This document shows, in pieces, positions 17,524 through 28,184 of a stretch of DNA of 64,000 bases. This DNA is from Ectothiorhodospiraceae bacterium BW-2 (GTDB taxonomy: Bacteria > Pseudomonadota > Gammaproteobacteria > Thiohalomonadales > Thiohalomonadaceae). A model generated the notes under the pieces. That model was not told where the DNA came from. It searched no databases and saw only the letters and a list, made by a program, of their open reading frames with translations. The translations under genes were made by a program, and so were the position numbers. Every line of letters starts with the position of its first letter. Within the stretch, counting starts at the first letter, position 1. The DNA is taken from contig CP032507.1 in the NCBI GenBank assembly GCA_008375315.1, positions 1,346,001 through 1,410,000 on the forward strand, given 5' to 3'.

Positions 17524-18467
17524 GGCGTCTGCTCCAATCGGGTTAAAAAGTCGGTTAAATCGGCCGCTAGTGGGGCGGTAAAGTCATAAGTCTGTTCGTT
17601 CGGCAGGGTAAAGCGCAGCCGTGAGGCGTGCAAAAAGAGCCGTTTTAGTCCCAATTGCCGCTGGCTGCGATTAAAATCACTATCGCCATACTTCTCATCC
17701 ATCGCTAACGGGTGGCCCTGCTGCTGGCACTGCACCCGAATTTGGTGGGTTCTACCGGTATCGAGCTGAATCTCAATTAGGCTCTGATCGCAATAGTTAC
17801 CCCGGCTAAAAAAGCGACTGCGGGCTAGTTTGCCGGCCTCATCGACCTTAACCAGCCGTTCACCAGAACTTAACTGGTTCTTGCGCAGCCGAATCTCAAC
17901 CTGTAGCCCCTGTTTTGGTAACCGCCACTGCCCCTTCACTAGCGCTAAATAGTGTTTCTCTACCTGCTGGTGGTCACGAAGTAGTGCCTGGAACGCCCTT
18001 AGCGCGCTGCGCTTTTTGGCAATGAGCAGACAGCCAGAGGTCTCCCGATCGAGTCGATGCGCCAGCTCCAGATAGGGTGCCTCTGGTCGTAGCGCCCTCA
18101 AACCCTCAATCACTCCATAGCTGAGGCCACTGCCGCCATGCACCGCAATCCCACTAGGCTTATTTAGGACTAAAAAGTGGCCATCTTCAAAAATAGTCGC
18201 CTGCTGTAGCTGCTGTAAAACCCTCTCTGTCGGCAGCGCTGTAGCAGCGGTGGGTGATTGGCGTATCGGCGGTAACCTCACCTGATCCCCTTCACAGAGG
18301 CGATAATCGACCTTAACCCGTTTACGATTCACCCGCACCTCGCCCTTGCGCACCAGTCGATAGATATGGCTTTTGGGCACCCCTTTGAGAATTTTCACCA
18401 AAAAATTATCCAGCCGCTGGCCAACACTGCCGATGTCTATTGTATGGTGTTGCACCGAATTTGACAT
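17520..18467 (-). CDS. rluC: 23S rRNA pseudouridine synthase RluC
   Basis: 315 residues. An N-terminal S4 RNA-binding domain (RLDNFLVKILKGVPKSHIYRLVRKGEVRVN) is followed by the RluA-type catalytic domain with AHRLDRETSGCLLIAK, whose aspartate is the nucleophile, and DTGRTHQIRVQ. S4 domain plus neighbour gph-like gene favours RluC (positions 955/2504/2580 in E. coli numbering) over RluD. In E. coli rluC diverges from rne; here rne is 13 kb away on the opposite strand. Confidence 0.88.
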   Translation of the reverse strand: MSNSVQHHTIDIGSVGQRLDNFLVKILKGVPKSHIYRLVRKGEVRVNRKRVKVDYRLCEGDQVRLPPIRQSPTAATALPTERVLQQLQQATIFEDGHFLVLNKPSGIAVHGGSGLSYGVIEGLRALRPEAPYLELAHRLDRETSGCLLIAKKRSALRAFQALLRDHQQVEKHYLALVKGQWRLPKQGLQVEIRLRKNQLSSGERLVKVDEAGKLARSRFFSRGNYCDQSLIEIQLDTGRTHQIRVQCQQQGHPLAMDEKYGDSDFNRSQRQLGLKRLFLHASRLRFTLPNEQTYDFTAPLAADLTDFLTRLEQTP

Positions 18468-18617
18468 AACTATTTTAGATTAAGCTTTAACATAAGATTG
18501 CAGAACATTGAAAAATAACAGAGTTAAACAGAAAAAATTTAACCATTGCCCCCAAAAGACGCTATACTTGGGTAACCGGCTACAGTGGCGCATCAACCTT
18601 CAACGCGTCCCCTCACT

Positions 18618-19376
18618 TCAACCCAGCTCTCGCCCAGCTGGCAGCGTTGAAAGCTGCTGGAGCCGGTTTTCTCTTTCTACCTCAGTCCCAGCTAAAGAGC
18701 GCTCTAACCCGTTTAAGCGTTCGAGGGTGCCGACATCGCACCAGAGCCCCTCATAGAGGGTCGCAGCCACCCTCCCCTCTGCCGCAGCTGCCATTAATAG
18801 TGGTGCTAACGGCCGCTTTCCTGCCCTCAGCCCGACAAATAGCTCTGGCCGATAGAGGCCGATACCGGCAAAGGTGTAGCGCGACTCCCCCTCCTCACCC
18901 TCACAAGCGGCCAGCCCATCGCGTAGGTAGAAATCCCCCCGCTGATGGTGGGAAGGATTAGGCACCAGCACCAAGTGGGCTAGCTGTTCGGGCGCTAGTG
19001 AGAGCTGCGTTAACTTAACGCGGCAAAAAATATCGCCATTGACCACCCCAAACGGCGCTTCGCCTAACAGCGGCAGCGCCTGAACAATCCCCCCCGCCGT
19101 CTCTAGCGCCTCAGCTTCGCGACTATATTGAATCGAACAGCCATAACGCCCGCCATCCCCCAACGCCGCCTCAAGCTGCTCCCCTAGCCAGGCGGTATTG
19201 ATCACAATGTGACTCACCCCAAGGGCGACCAAATGGTGTAGCTGGTGCACCAGTAGCGGCTGGCCGGCCACTTCGATTAATGGCTTAGGGGTATGATCGG
19301 TTAAGGGCCGCAGCCGCTCGCCGCGACCGGCGGCGAGGATCATCACCCGCAAACCGACGCTACACGACTCGCTCAT
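18618..19376 (-). CDS. murU: MurU-type sugar-phosphate nucleotidyltransferase
   Basis: About 252 residues. VMILAAGRGERLRPLTDHTPKPLIEVAG is the nucleotidyltransferase signature, VVNGDIF holds the metal-binding aspartate, and WCDVGTLERL matches the family end. MurU makes UDP-MurNAc from MurNAc-1-phosphate in peptidoglycan recycling; relatives make other NDP-sugars. I chose the ATG that overlaps the previous stop by 17 bases (MSESCSVGLRV...), since longer frames run well into the upstream gene. The usual partner kinase AmgK is not present here; instead an aldolase/dehydrogenase fusion precedes it, so another sugar-1-phosphate is possible. Confidence 0.75.
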   Translation of the reverse strand: MSESCSVGLRVMILAAGRGERLRPLTDHTPKPLIEVAGQPLLVHQLHHLVALGVSHIVINTAWLGEQLEAALGDGGRYGCSIQYSREAEALETAGGIVQALPLLGEAPFGVVNGDIFCRVKLTQLSLAPEQLAHLVLVPNPSHHQRGDFYLRDGLAACEGEEGESRYTFAGIGLYRPELFVGLRAGKRPLAPLLMAAAAEGRVAATLYEGLWCDVGTLERLNGLERSLAGTEVERENRLQQLSTLPAGRELG

Positions 19377-21336
19377 TGCCACCATCGACCGGCACTTGGG
19401 CTGCGGTCGTTTTAGCAAACAGCGGCCCACACATCTCGGCGGCCAACTCGGCTACATCGCGGCTAGTGACTTCGGTTTTTAACAGATTATTACTCTTATA
19501 CTGCTCCACAGTCAGACCGTAGTGTTCTGCCCGCGCCTGTAGCACCGCCTCGCTCCAGAGCGCGGTATCAAACACGCCATTAGGATGGAGTGTGTTAAGA
19601 CGAATATTCTCTCCTCCCCACTCTAACGCTGCAACCCGCATTAGCTGATTGAGCGCCGCTTTAGAGGCGGAGTAGGCCGCCGCCCCCGGCCCCGGTGCCG
19701 GCACATTTTTAGAGCCGATAACGACCACCCGACCGCCATTTAACGCCAGTTTTAAAAAGGGGTAACAGAGCCGCAGCAGAGTTAAATTGGCGTCGAGATT
19801 GACCGCCATCGTCCGCCGCCACACCTCACCACTGAGCGACTCAATCCGACAACCGGCACTAAAGAGCCCGGCGTTGGCCACCACCATATCGAGCCCTCCA
19901 AAACGGCGTACCGCCTGATAGATCAAGTCAGAGAGCGCACTCTCATCGGTAATATCACCACACAGACCCAGCGCATTATCGCCGTTAAGCTCGCCAATGG
20001 TCGGGTCGATATCTACCCCGACCACCGCCGCCCCGCGCTGCAACAGCGATTTAACCACGGCGCGACCAATACCGCTAGCCGCCCCGGTCACCAGCGCCAC
20101 CTCGCCTGCAAACAGCGGCGCAGCCCCCCCTTTGCGTAACTTCGCCTGCTCTAAATCCCAATACTCTACCTTGAAGATATCACCCGCCGGCAGCGCCTGA
20201 TAGCCGCCCAACATTTCAGCTCGTAAAATAATATCGATCGTCTGCTGGTAGATATCGGCCACAATGCGTGCCTCACGGCCACTTTTGCCGACCGTGCAGA
20301 GCCCCAGCTCCCTATCTAGCACCACTCTTGGGGCCGGATCGAGTCGCTGTTTACGCTCTTGCGCCTCAGGCTCATAGCGATCGAAGTAGGCCTGATAAGC
20401 GCCGACATAGCTCTCAAGATCGCGCCCAATGAGGGGCAACCGCTTGGTGCGAATCACATGATCGGGCGTTGCCGGACCACGATTAGCTATGCTCTCCACC
20501 CTCTCATGACGAGCAAACGCGGCACTGTGAGGATCATGATAGCCGACTAGCAGCAGCGCCCGACCAGCCGCTGCAGATATCTCGGCCCGAAGTTGAGCCT
20601 GGTTTTGCGCCAGAGCCGCCGTCGGCACAACCCCCTCTGATGACGAGGCTAACTGCCACGCCCCCTGCTGCTGTAGATACGCCTCGGCTAAGGTGACCAG
20701 CCCAATCATCCGTTCATAAGACTCTTTAGCGGTATGACCGAAGGAGAAGAGACCGTGGTTCATCAATACCATGCCGATAGTCTCCTCACTCGCCTGCGCC
20801 TGATAGCGCTCGGCGCAGAGTCGGGCGAGATCAAAACCGGGCATCACATAGGGGATCACCACCACCTTAGTCCCATAAATTTGCCGAATACGCGCCTCCC
20901 CCTCAGGGCTATTGGTGAGGGTGACGATGGCATCAGCGTGGGTGTGATCGACATAGCGCCACGGCAAAATGGCATGCAAAATCGCCTCCACCGACGGGGT
21001 CGGTGCTGAGGCGCGAACAGTATGACTGACCAGCTCATTGACCATATCGGGATCGGAGAGTGAGGGCAGTGTGGCTAACCGTTGCAGATAGCGCAGTTCG
21101 ACCGGTGCAAAGCCCCCCTTCTCAATCGTCGCCAAATCCCAACCACTCCCCTTCACATAGAGCAGCTCTCTTTGCTCGCCAAAGAGATCGGGCTCGCTCA
21201 GTTTTACCGAAGTATTCCCCCCCCCATGCAGCACTAACCTCGGCTCCTGACCCAAAAGGCGCGAACTATAGACCCTCAGCGCCAGCTCATCACCGGCTAG
21301 CTCAGCGGCATCACGCTCATTCCACAAACTTTGCAT
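19360..21336 (-). CDS. bifunctional class II aldolase / short-chain dehydrogenase
   Basis: 658 residues, a natural fusion. The N-terminal half is a class II aldolase/adducin domain: HGGGNTSVK phosphate-binding loop, DHTHADAIV with the zinc histidines, and MNHGLFSFG. From about residue 415 there is a complete short-chain dehydrogenase: VTGAASGIGRAV cofactor motif, NAGLFS, and YSASKAALNQL with the YxxxK pair. Such proteins are annotated as rhamnulose-1-phosphate aldolase/lactaldehyde dehydrogenase-like, but no rhamnose genes are nearby, so the substrate is unsure. It overlaps the nucleotidyltransferase downstream, suggesting a shared role in sugar metabolism. Confidence 0.85.
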   Translation of the reverse strand: MQSLWNERDAAELAGDELALRVYSSRLLGQEPRLVLHGGGNTSVKLSEPDLFGEQRELLYVKGSGWDLATIEKGGFAPVELRYLQRLATLPSLSDPDMVNELVSHTVRASAPTPSVEAILHAILPWRYVDHTHADAIVTLTNSPEGEARIRQIYGTKVVVIPYVMPGFDLARLCAERYQAQASEETIGMVLMNHGLFSFGHTAKESYERMIGLVTLAEAYLQQQGAWQLASSSEGVVPTAALAQNQAQLRAEISAAAGRALLLVGYHDPHSAAFARHERVESIANRGPATPDHVIRTKRLPLIGRDLESYVGAYQAYFDRYEPEAQERKQRLDPAPRVVLDRELGLCTVGKSGREARIVADIYQQTIDIILRAEMLGGYQALPAGDIFKVEYWDLEQAKLRKGGAAPLFAGEVALVTGAASGIGRAVVKSLLQRGAAVVGVDIDPTIGELNGDNALGLCGDITDESALSDLIYQAVRRFGGLDMVVANAGLFSAGCRIESLSGEVWRRTMAVNLDANLTLLRLCYPFLKLALNGGRVVVIGSKNVPAPGPGAAAYSASKAALNQLMRVAALEWGGENIRLNTLHPNGVFDTALWSEAVLQARAEHYGLTVEQYKSNNLLKTEVTSRDVAELAAEMCGPLFAKTTAAQVPVDGGNERVV

Positions 21337-21366
21337 CCTGTTTTAACTCCATAAAAATGTAACGAC

Positions 21367-23067
21367 CTACCCCAATGAAGGTTCCCCAACACCACTCATC
21401 TTCGCCCACGAATCACGCAGCGTCACGGTACGGTTCCAGACCTGCCGTTCGTTATGACGACTATCGCGGCAGAAGTAACCCTCGCGCTCAAACTGAACCA
21501 CCTCGCCGATAGAGAGCTCTGCTAGAGAGGGCTCTAGGTAGCATGAGGCTAATTTTTGTAGTGAATCGGGATTAATCGCATCGAGAAAGCTCCCCCCCTC
21601 AGCCACCTGATCGGGATTAGGTCGGGCAAAGAGGCGATCATAGAGCCGCACCTCCGCCGTCACGGCATGCGCTACCGAGACCCAGTGGATCACCCCCGCG
21701 ACCTTTCGATCCGCTGGGTTTTTACCTAAAGTCGCAGGATCGTAGCGACAGCGCAGCTCAATAATCTCGCCATGCTCATCTTTTATCACCTCATCACAGC
21801 AGATGACATAGCCGTAACGGAGCCGTACCTCGCCGCCGCTGACAAGTCGCTTGAACTTTTTGTTCGGTTTGACCTCCATAAAGTCCTCGCGATCAATCCA
21901 TATTTCACGCCCCCACGGAATCTGCCGACTCCCTAGCGCCTCGTTTTGGGGGTGGTTAGCGGCCGTTAGCCACTCCACCTCGCCGTCGGGATAGTTCGTC
22001 AGCACCAGCTTGAGCGGCTTTAAGACCGCCATCCGTCTTGGGGCGATCGGATTGAGATCATCGCGCAAGGTACTCTCCAGTAGCTCCATCTCGACCGAAT
22101 TATCGGCCTTAGCCACCCCGATGCGGTCACAAAAGGTGCGAATGGAGCTTGGGGTATAGCCACGACGACGCAGACCGGCTAGTGTCGGCATACGGGGATC
22201 ACTCCAGCCATCGACATGACCCTCGCTCACCAGTTGGGTCAACTTGCGTTTGCTAACCACGGTATATTGCAGATTAAGGCGGGCGAACTCAATTTGACGC
22301 GGGTGGCAGGGCACCGTGATGTGATTGAGCACCCAGTCGTAGAGCGGGCGGTGATCTTCAAACTCCAGCGTGCAGAGCGAGTGGGTCACCCCCTCTAAGG
22401 CATCCGAAATGGGGTGGGTATAGTCGTACATCGGATAGAGACACCACTCACTACCAGTCTGATGGTGAATGACCCCGTGACGAATCCGATAGAGGGTCGG
22501 ATCTCGTAGATTGATATTGGGGGAGGCCATATCAATTTTAGCCCGCAAGACGCGGCTGCCATCCGCAAAGGCACCGGCTCGCATCTGCTCAAACAGCGCT
22601 CTGTTCTCTGCCACAGAGCGGTCGCGATAGGGGCTATTTTGGCCCGGCTCGGTTAGGGTGCCCCGATAGTGGCGCATCTGCTCCCCCGTCTGATCACAGA
22701 CATAGGCGAGCCCCTTATCGATAAGCTCCAGTGCAAATTGATAGAGCTGTTCAAAGTAGTTGGAGGCATAGTAGCGGTGCTCGCCCCACTCAAAGCCGAG
22801 CCAGCGAATATCCTCCTGAATCGATTCGACAAACTCCTGATCCTCTTTGGCTGGATTGGTATCATCGAAGCGCAGGTTACACTGCCCTTGGTAGTCGCGG
22901 GCGATACCAAAGTTAAGACAGATCGATTTAGCGTGGCCAATATGGAGGTAGCCATTGGGCTCCGGCGGGAAGCGGGTAACAATCTGCTGATGCCTCCCCT
23001 GTGCTAGATCGTTATCGATAATTTGGCGAATAAAGTTCCGCGCCACCACAGTGTCAGTTGAGTTCAT
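21367..23067 (-). CDS. glnS: glutaminyl-tRNA synthetase
   Basis: 566 residues, the normal length. HIGH at 42-45 ([12 protein letters not shown]) and VVSKRKL, the GlnRS version of KMSKS, identify a class I Gln[12 protein letters not shown] is also characteristic. The C-terminal part is the beta-barrel anticodon-binding domain. It charges tRNA-Gln directly, typical of Gammaproteobacteria and a few other groups, so it helps place the organism. The high glutamine content of many proteins in this window makes it a heavily used enzyme. Confidence 0.96.
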   Translation of the reverse strand: MNSTDTVVARNFIRQIIDNDLAQGRHQQIVTRFPPEPNGYLHIGHAKSICLNFGIARDYQGQCNLRFDDTNPAKEDQEFVESIQEDIRWLGFEWGEHRYYASNYFEQLYQFALELIDKGLAYVCDQTGEQMRHYRGTLTEPGQNSPYRDRSVAENRALFEQMRAGAFADGSRVLRAKIDMASPNINLRDPTLYRIRHGVIHHQTGSEWCLYPMYDYTHPISDALEGVTHSLCTLEFEDHRPLYDWVLNHITVPCHPRQIEFARLNLQYTVVSKRKLTQLVSEGHVDGWSDPRMPTLAGLRRRGYTPSSIRTFCDRIGVAKADNSVEMELLESTLRDDLNPIAPRRMAVLKPLKLVLTNYPDGEVEWLTAANHPQNEALGSRQIPWGREIWIDREDFMEVKPNKKFKRLVSGGEVRLRYGYVICCDEVIKDEHGEIIELRCRYDPATLGKNPADRKVAGVIHWVSVAHAVTAEVRLYDRLFARPNPDQVAEGGSFLDAINPDSLQKLASCYLEPSLAELSIGEVVQFEREGYFCRDSRHNERQVWNRTVTLRDSWAKMSGVGEPSLG

Positions 23068-23112
23068 CTGTTTCGATTCCAGAGTCGTGTGTTAAAAAAA
23101 ATAGGGGGGGGG

Positions 23113-23880
23113 TTAGCTTCGTGCCACCACTCGTCGTACCTGCTCTAAATCGGCTTCGGTATCGACCCCCGGCGGTGGCGCTTCGATCGCTTTAGTGACC
23201 GCAATCTGCTCACCGTGCCATAAAATGCGTAACTGTTCTAACGCTTCAGCCTGCTCAATCGCCGCCGGTGAGAGCGCAGAGAAGCGCTTCAAAAAGCCGA
23301 CTCGGTAGGCGTAAATGCCTAAGTGGCGCAGGTGGGGTAGCGCGGTATCGGGCTTCACGCCGTTGGCGGCAAAGGCCTCTCGCCGCCACGGCACCACCGC
23401 TCGGCTAAAGTAGAGCGCCATACCATCGCCACGGACTACCACCTTAACCACATTGGGATCTTGTAGCTCCCCGGCGGTAACGATGGGGGTGGCCAGCGTC
23501 GCCACCACCGCCCCACTCTGACGATGGAGCAGCTCGGCGCACTGGCGAATGAGCGCCGGAGGAATGAGTGGCTCATCTCCCTGCACATTGACCACAATCG
23601 CATTATCTCGTAGCTGTAACTTTTTTGCCGCCTCAGCGATACGATCCGTGCCACTTTGGTGTTTCACAGAGGTCATCACCACGGTGGCGCCTAAAATTCG
23701 CATGGCGGCACCAATCCTATCATCATCGGTAGCGATCGCGACCGAGGTGGCACCACTAGCGATCGCCTGACGATAGACTCGCTCCAGCATCGTCTGGCCA
23801 CCGATATCGAGTAGCGGCTTGCCCGGCAGACGGCTAGAGAGATATCGTGCCGGAATAATAACCCGAAAGGGGATCTTCAA
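23113..23880 (-). CDS. kdsB: CMP-KDO synthetase
   Basis: 255 residues. IIPARYLSSRLPGKPLLDIGG, VNVQGDEPLI and a HLGIYAYR segment are KdsB signatures. The enzyme activates 3-deoxy-D-manno-octulosonate with CTP for addition to lipid A, so the cell makes KDO-containing LPS. It lies three bases from the Trm112-like gene and close to lpxK, a typical LPS cluster order. It is unrelated in position to the PseF nonulosonate cytidylyltransferase. Confidence 0.95.
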   Translation of the reverse strand: MKIPFRVIIPARYLSSRLPGKPLLDIGGQTMLERVYRQAIASGATSVAIATDDDRIGAAMRILGATVVMTSVKHQSGTDRIAEAAKKLQLRDNAIVVNVQGDEPLIPPALIRQCAELLHRQSGAVVATLATPIVTAGELQDPNVVKVVVRGDGMALYFSRAVVPWRREAFAANGVKPDTALPHLRHLGIYAYRVGFLKRFSALSPAAIEQAEALEQLRILWHGEQIAVTKAIEAPPPGVDTEADLEQVRRVVARS

Positions 23881-23883
23881 AGG

Positions 23884-24060
23884 CTACGCCACCTCTTCAT
23901 CGGCGGGGAGCTGCCGCGCCTCATCGACTAGCATAACCGGAATGTCGTCCCGAATCGGATAGGCGAGTCGATCGACTTTACAGATCAGCTCCTGCGCCCT
24001 TTTTTGATAGCTTAACTTCCCCTTACAGATAGGGCAGACTAAAATCTCTAACAGCTTCAT
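23884..24060 (-). CDS. Trm112/YcaR-family small zinc-binding-like protein
   Basis: 58 residues. [15 protein letters not shown] carries a CxxC pair and [12 protein letters not shown] is the conserved Trm112 core; the second cysteine pair is reduced to a single Cys (ELICK), as in many bacterial YcaR proteins. I used the ATG at MKLLEIL, the family start, rather than a longer frame overlapping lpxK. Found between lpxK and kdsB in most Gammaproteobacteria; function not settled, possibly an accessory of methyltransferases. Confidence 0.88.
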   Translation of the reverse strand: MKLLEILVCPICKGKLSYQKRAQELICKVDRLAYPIRDDIPVMLVDEARQLPADEEVA

Positions 24061-24070
24061 ATCCACAACC

Positions 24071-25051
24071 TCACCTCCGTACACGCGCTAGTTGTTGCTT
24101 TAACGCCTCCCAAAATGGCTCGGGTAACGCCGACTCTAGCGCCACTACCCACCAGTTATCAGAGGCAAAGGAGCGACATTTTACGCCATCTTTAGCGGTC
24201 ATTAATACCGGCAACGAGTCATTAAATGCCAAATCGTCCTCAATAAAGGGGTGGTGGTCGGCAAAGGGGTGCGACTCGACGATCAGGCCCGCCTCCTCAA
24301 GCGCGACAAAAAAGCGCTGCGGATAGCCGATAGCCGCCACAGCGTGTACCCGTCGCCGCCTAAAGGCGGCGAGCGTTCGAGTCTCGCCACTGACTAAATT
24401 CACCACATCGGCCAAACCCGACACCATCGGCCACTCCCCCGCCGCCGCCGCCCCTCGGTGACAGATCACCATATCGGCCTCTTTTAGCCGCGCGGGGGGC
24501 TCCCGTAGCGGCCCGACCGGCAACAGATGGCCATTACCGAACCGGCGTTCGCCATCCACCACCACGAGCTCCATATCACGAGGGAGTCGATAGTGCTGTA
24601 GGCCATCATCGCTAATGACTAGATCAACCTCAAAATGGCGCCATAGGTAGAGAGCCGCCTGTCGTCGATCTCTCCCCACCACTAGCGGCACAGCGCATAA
24701 TTCGGCCAGCAGCCGCGGCTCGTCGCCGACCAGAGCCGGATCGGAGTCGGCACTCACCCGCTGGATAGCCTCGCCCCCCTTGCCACCATAACCACGACTG
24801 ACGATACCCACCCGCCAGCCCGACTGGGTAAGCTTCTGTACTAACTGGGCGACCAGTGGGGTTTTGCCACTCCCCCCCACGCTGATATTACCTACAATGA
24901 TCACCGGCAGCGGTAGGGGGGCCGAGGGCCGAAAGCGGTAGTAGCAGCGCCGTATCGCCACCAGTATTCGAAACAGCCACGACAGTGGTAACAGCGGCCA
25001 CAGTAGCGGGTGGAGCGAGGAGCGATACCATAACCGCTCTATTCGGATCAC
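24071..25051 (-). CDS. lpxK: tetraacyldisaccharide 4'-kinase
   Basis: 326 residues. A membrane-associating hydrophobic N terminus (residues 10-35) is followed by the Walker A motif [13 protein letters not shown], then DDGLQHYRL, a conserved LpxK segment. The enzyme phosphorylates lipid A disaccharide at the inner membrane. The start is GTG, with a GGCGAGG-like site just before. In many relatives lpxK follows msbA; here potC precedes it, so that link is broken. Confidence 0.93.
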   Translation of the reverse strand: MIRIERLWYRSSLHPLLWPLLPLSWLFRILVAIRRCYYRFRPSAPLPLPVIIVGNISVGGSGKTPLVAQLVQKLTQSGWRVGIVSRGYGGKGGEAIQRVSADSDPALVGDEPRLLAELCAVPLVVGRDRRQAALYLWRHFEVDLVISDDGLQHYRLPRDMELVVVDGERRFGNGHLLPVGPLREPPARLKEADMVICHRGAAAAGEWPMVSGLADVVNLVSGETRTLAAFRRRRVHAVAAIGYPQRFFVALEEAGLIVESHPFADHHPFIEDDLAFNDSLPVLMTAKDGVKCRSFASDNWWVVALESALPEPFWEALKQQLARVRR

Positions 25052-25064
25052 CCTCGCCCCCCCA

Positions 25065-25835
25065 TTACGCTCTACGATAGAGGCGTAACAGTAGCTGCGC
25101 GACGATAACTAAAATCACCGAGGCGAGCAGCAGCAGGGTGGAGATAGCGTTAACCTCCGGCGACACCCCCACCTTGACCATAGAATAGACCTTCAGTGGC
25201 AGAATCTCATACCCAGGCCCGGTGACAAAGGAGCTGACAATGACATCATCCATCGACAGCGTAAAGGCGAGTAGCCAACCGGAGGCGAGTGCCGGTAGTA
25301 ACAGTGGCAGAATAATTCGCCCTAAAATAGTCGTCTCGGCCGCCCCCAAATCTCGCGCCGCCTCAATGAGAGCCGGATCGAATCCCTGTAGTCGAGCGTA
25401 GAGAGTCACCGCGACAAAGGGGAGCGAGAAGGTGGTGTGGGCGATGAGCAGTGACCAAAAACCGAGTTCAATTTCTAGCAGCATAAAGATCGCCAAAAAG
25501 GAGATCGCCATCACAATATCGGGGGTAACGAGCAATATAAACAGCGTCCCCGTCACCCCCCGCTCCCCCCAAAAGCGGTAACGATAGAGCAAAATCGCCG
25601 TTAGCAACCCAATCAAGGTCGCTAGCGAGGCCGACAGTGAGGCGATCGTCAATGAGTTGAGCGTCGCCTGCAGTAGGGCATCGTTCTCCCACAGCTTCTG
25701 GTACCACTTCCAACTAAACCCTTGCCAGCTAAAGCCGTAGCGGGAGCTATTAAATGAGTTAATCATGAGCAGCGCAATCGGCAGATAGAGGATAAAAAAG
25801 AGCCCACTCGCCCACCCTATCCTAAAAATGGCCAC
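25065..25835 (-). CDS. potC: spermidine/putrescine ABC transporter permease PotC
   Basis: 256 residues with six predicted transmembrane helices. LIEAARDLGAAETTILGRIILPLLLPA is the EAA loop by which the permease contacts the ATPase. MINSFNSSRYG after the first helix is typical of PotC. The GTG start overlaps potB by 14 bases, showing one translational unit with potB and potA. Confidence 0.9.
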   Translation of the reverse strand: MAIFRIGWASGLFFILYLPIALLMINSFNSSRYGFSWQGFSWKWYQKLWENDALLQATLNSLTIASLSASLATLIGLLTAILLYRYRFWGERGVTGTLFILLVTPDIVMAISFLAIFMLLEIELGFWSLLIAHTTFSLPFVAVTLYARLQGFDPALIEAARDLGAAETTILGRIILPLLLPALASGWLLAFTLSMDDVIVSSFVTGPGYEILPLKVYSMVKVGVSPEVNAISTLLLLASVILVIVAQLLLRLYRRA

Positions 25836-26685
25836 TATCGAGCCCCCCTTTCGTCCGACTGTAACGCACCGCCCGCCAGTAGAGCCATAACATCCCCCCC
25901 AGCATCACCATCAGCGCCACACTAAGCGCACTGCCTAACGGCCAGTCGTTACTAGAGAGAAACTGATTTTTAATCACACTCCCTAGCAACATATTTTTAG
26001 CTCCCCCCAACAGATCAGCGATATAGAACATTCCCATCGCCGGCAGAAAGACCATGAGCGATCCGGCGATAATCCCCGGCAGCGTCAGCGGTAGGGTAAT
26101 CCGCCACAGCCGCTGTAGCGCGTTAGCCCCTAAGTCGCGTCCAGCCTCCAACAGTCGCGGATCGAGTCGCTCAAGCGAGGCGTAGAGCGGCAGCACCATA
26201 AAGGGGAACAGCACATAGACCAGCCCAAAAACGACCGCAAACTCGGTATAGAGTAGATTTAACGGCTGTTCAATTAACCCTAAATCGAGCAATGTCGTAT
26301 TAATTAACCCGCGAGTGCCTAAAATCGACTTAATCGCATAGACCCTCACTAAAGAGTTCGTCCAAAAGGGCAAAATCAGCAGCAAGAGCAGCCATAGCTG
26401 CCAGCGCCGCCCCGCTCGCGCCATCACCACCGCCAGAGGATAGCCTAGCAGCAGCGCAATCACCGTTGCCATTGCCGCCAGCTTGAGCGAGTGGAGTAGA
26501 ATCTCCCAATAGATTGGATCAAACAGCCGCCGATACGCCTCTAGCGTCGGCGGCCACGCGACAAAGCTCTCCACCGAACGGTTAAGCAGACTACTACCGA
26601 TAACCAGTAGGTTAGGGAGCAGCGCAAATAGCACTAACCAGCCGACCACCAGCGTTAGCGTCACACCACGAAAACTAACTCTCAT
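25822..26685 (-). CDS. potB: spermidine/putrescine ABC transporter permease PotB
   Basis: 287 residues with about six transmembrane helices. [28 protein letters not shown] is the EAA motif. [24 protein letters not shown] is characteristic of PotB. It overlaps potA by 11 and potC by 14 bases. Together with PotC it forms the inner-membrane channel for polyamine uptake. Confidence 0.9.
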   Translation of the reverse strand: MRVSFRGVTLTLVVGWLVLFALLPNLLVIGSSLLNRSVESFVAWPPTLEAYRRLFDPIYWEILLHSLKLAAMATVIALLLGYPLAVVMARAGRRWQLWLLLLLILPFWTNSLVRVYAIKSILGTRGLINTTLLDLGLIEQPLNLLYTEFAVVFGLVYVLFPFMVLPLYASLERLDPRLLEAGRDLGANALQRLWRITLPLTLPGIIAGSLMVFLPAMGMFYIADLLGGAKNMLLGSVIKNQFLSSNDWPLGSALSVALMVMLGGMLWLYWRAVRYSRTKGGLDSGHF

Positions 26686-27769
26686 CGATCAGAACCACCT
26701 CCCACCCCGGCACCCAATTGACCGCCACCGGCTGATTGAGCCGATAGTCGAAATCGGGATCCTCCTCATCAAAAAACTCTGAGGCGGTAATTTCAGTCCC
26801 AGAGGCGAGGCGAATGAGCGAATCGAGCGTCTTACCACGGTAGTTTCGCTCCACTATCGTACCGCTCAGATAGAGCCCCTCCCCCTGATACTCCTCTATC
26901 GTCTCAATACGCAGATCTTCGGGGCGCAACAGCACCTCCACCCGCGCCCCCGAGCTAAGCTTGTGAGGGCTCTGCAGCGGCCACACCTGCCCCTCAATAG
27001 AGGCGAGATAGCCACCCGCTATCGGTTCGAGAATCGTAGCCGGCAGCAGATTGCTCTCACCGATAAAACCGGCCACAAAGCGGTTAAGCGGGGTTTCGTA
27101 GATCTCACGCGGGGTGCCGCTCTGCTCGATCCGCCCCTCTCGCATCACCACGATGCGATCTGACATCGACAGCGCCTCCTCCTGATCATGGGTCACAAAC
27201 AAAAAGGTAATCCCCAGTTTACGCTGTAGCTGTTTTAGCTCAATCTGCATCTGCTGCCGCAGTTTATGATCAAGCGCACTTAACGACTCATCGAGTAGCA
27301 GCATCGCGGGGCGATTAACCACCGCCCTAGCGATTGCCACCCGCTGCTGCTGCCCCCCCGATAGCTGATGGGGATGCCGCTGCGCCATCTGCTCTAGCCG
27401 CACCAGCGCCAGCGCCTCCTCCACTCTAGCTTGGCGCTCCGCCGCTGCCACGCCGGCCATCTTAAGCCCAAAGGCGACATTGTCAAAGAGGGTCATATGG
27501 GGGAAGAGCGCATAACTTTGAAAGACGGTATTAAATGGCCGATGCTCAGCGGCTAGCATCGTCACCGACTCTCCTCGTAACCGTATCTCGCCCCCATCGG
27601 CCCTCTCTAGCCCCGCGATTAGGCGTAAAATCGTGGTTTTACCGCAACCGGAGGGGCCGAGCAGGGTTAAAAACTCCCCCTGATCAACCGTTAAAGAGAA
27701 GTCACTCACCACAGTGTGGCGACCATAGCGCTTAGTCAATCGTTCAAGTTGCAAAAAAGCGGCGTCCAC
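26675..27769 (-). CDS. potA: spermidine/putrescine ABC transporter ATPase PotA
   Basis: About 364 residues. Walker [10 protein letters not shown], signature [14 protein letters not shown], Walker [12 protein letters not shown] and the switch histidine in [11 protein letters not shown] are all present; the C-terminal third is a TOBE/regulatory domain. I used the GTG start ([16 protein letters not shown]) with AAGGGGAG just upstream, because the longer frame adds 36 residues that look like untranslated leader. No potD-like binding-protein gene lies in this cluster. Confidence 0.92.
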   Translation of the reverse strand: MDAAFLQLERLTKRYGRHTVVSDFSLTVDQGEFLTLLGPSGCGKTTILRLIAGLERADGGEIRLRGESVTMLAAEHRPFNTVFQSYALFPHMTLFDNVAFGLKMAGVAAAERQARVEEALALVRLEQMAQRHPHQLSGGQQQRVAIARAVVNRPAMLLLDESLSALDHKLRQQMQIELKQLQRKLGITFLFVTHDQEEALSMSDRIVVMREGRIEQSGTPREIYETPLNRFVAGFIGESNLLPATILEPIAGGYLASIEGQVWPLQSPHKLSSGARVEVLLRPEDLRIETIEEYQGEGLYLSGTIVERNYRGKTLDSLIRLASGTEITASEFFDEEDPDFDYRLNQPVAVNWVPGWEVVLIDES

Positions 27770-27902
27770 CCGGCTCCCCTTGGTCGTTAATTTAAAGGCG
27801 CATACTTTATGCCATTCCCCCCCTAAGCGGCAACAAGGCGCTGGCAGAGAGTGATAAATAGCATTACTATGGCGCAACTGTTTACCTCTGGAGGAGTTTG
27901 CG

Positions 27903-28184
27903 ATGAATTTTGATGAAATTCACAACTACTATGAGCAGCTGGTGATCAACTATCTAGTTGAGACTGCCATTCAAGAGCACCAGCTTACCGACTCAGATTT
28001 GATAGTCGATGTTGCCTGTATTGCCCTTAACCGTCTGCCGGCGCGCTATATTCGCCACGATGTCGATATGGCCTTTTTTCTGACTAGCCACGAACGGCTA
28101 CAGATGCAGCATCGGGTCATTCAGGAGATTAAAACGGCCATCACACAGGTCAAGGCGCGTCACGCAGAGGATGACCTCGTATGA
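27903..28184 (+). CDS. ComFB-family protein
   Basis: 93 residues, all helical. [18 protein letters not shown] and [23 protein letters not shown] are the ComFB signature; the ALNxLPxxY portion is the most conserved. Late-competence ComFB proteins are small and dimeric, and some have been reported to bind cyclic di-nucleotides. GGAGGAG supports the ATG. The stop overlaps the apaG start (ATGA), so it is translated together with apaG-apaH, in the slot where ksgA often lies. Confidence 0.85.
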   Translation: MNFDEIHNYYEQLVINYLVETAIQEHQLTDSDLIVDVACIALNRLPARYIRHDVDMAFFLTSHERLQMQHRVIQEIKTAITQVKARHAEDDLV

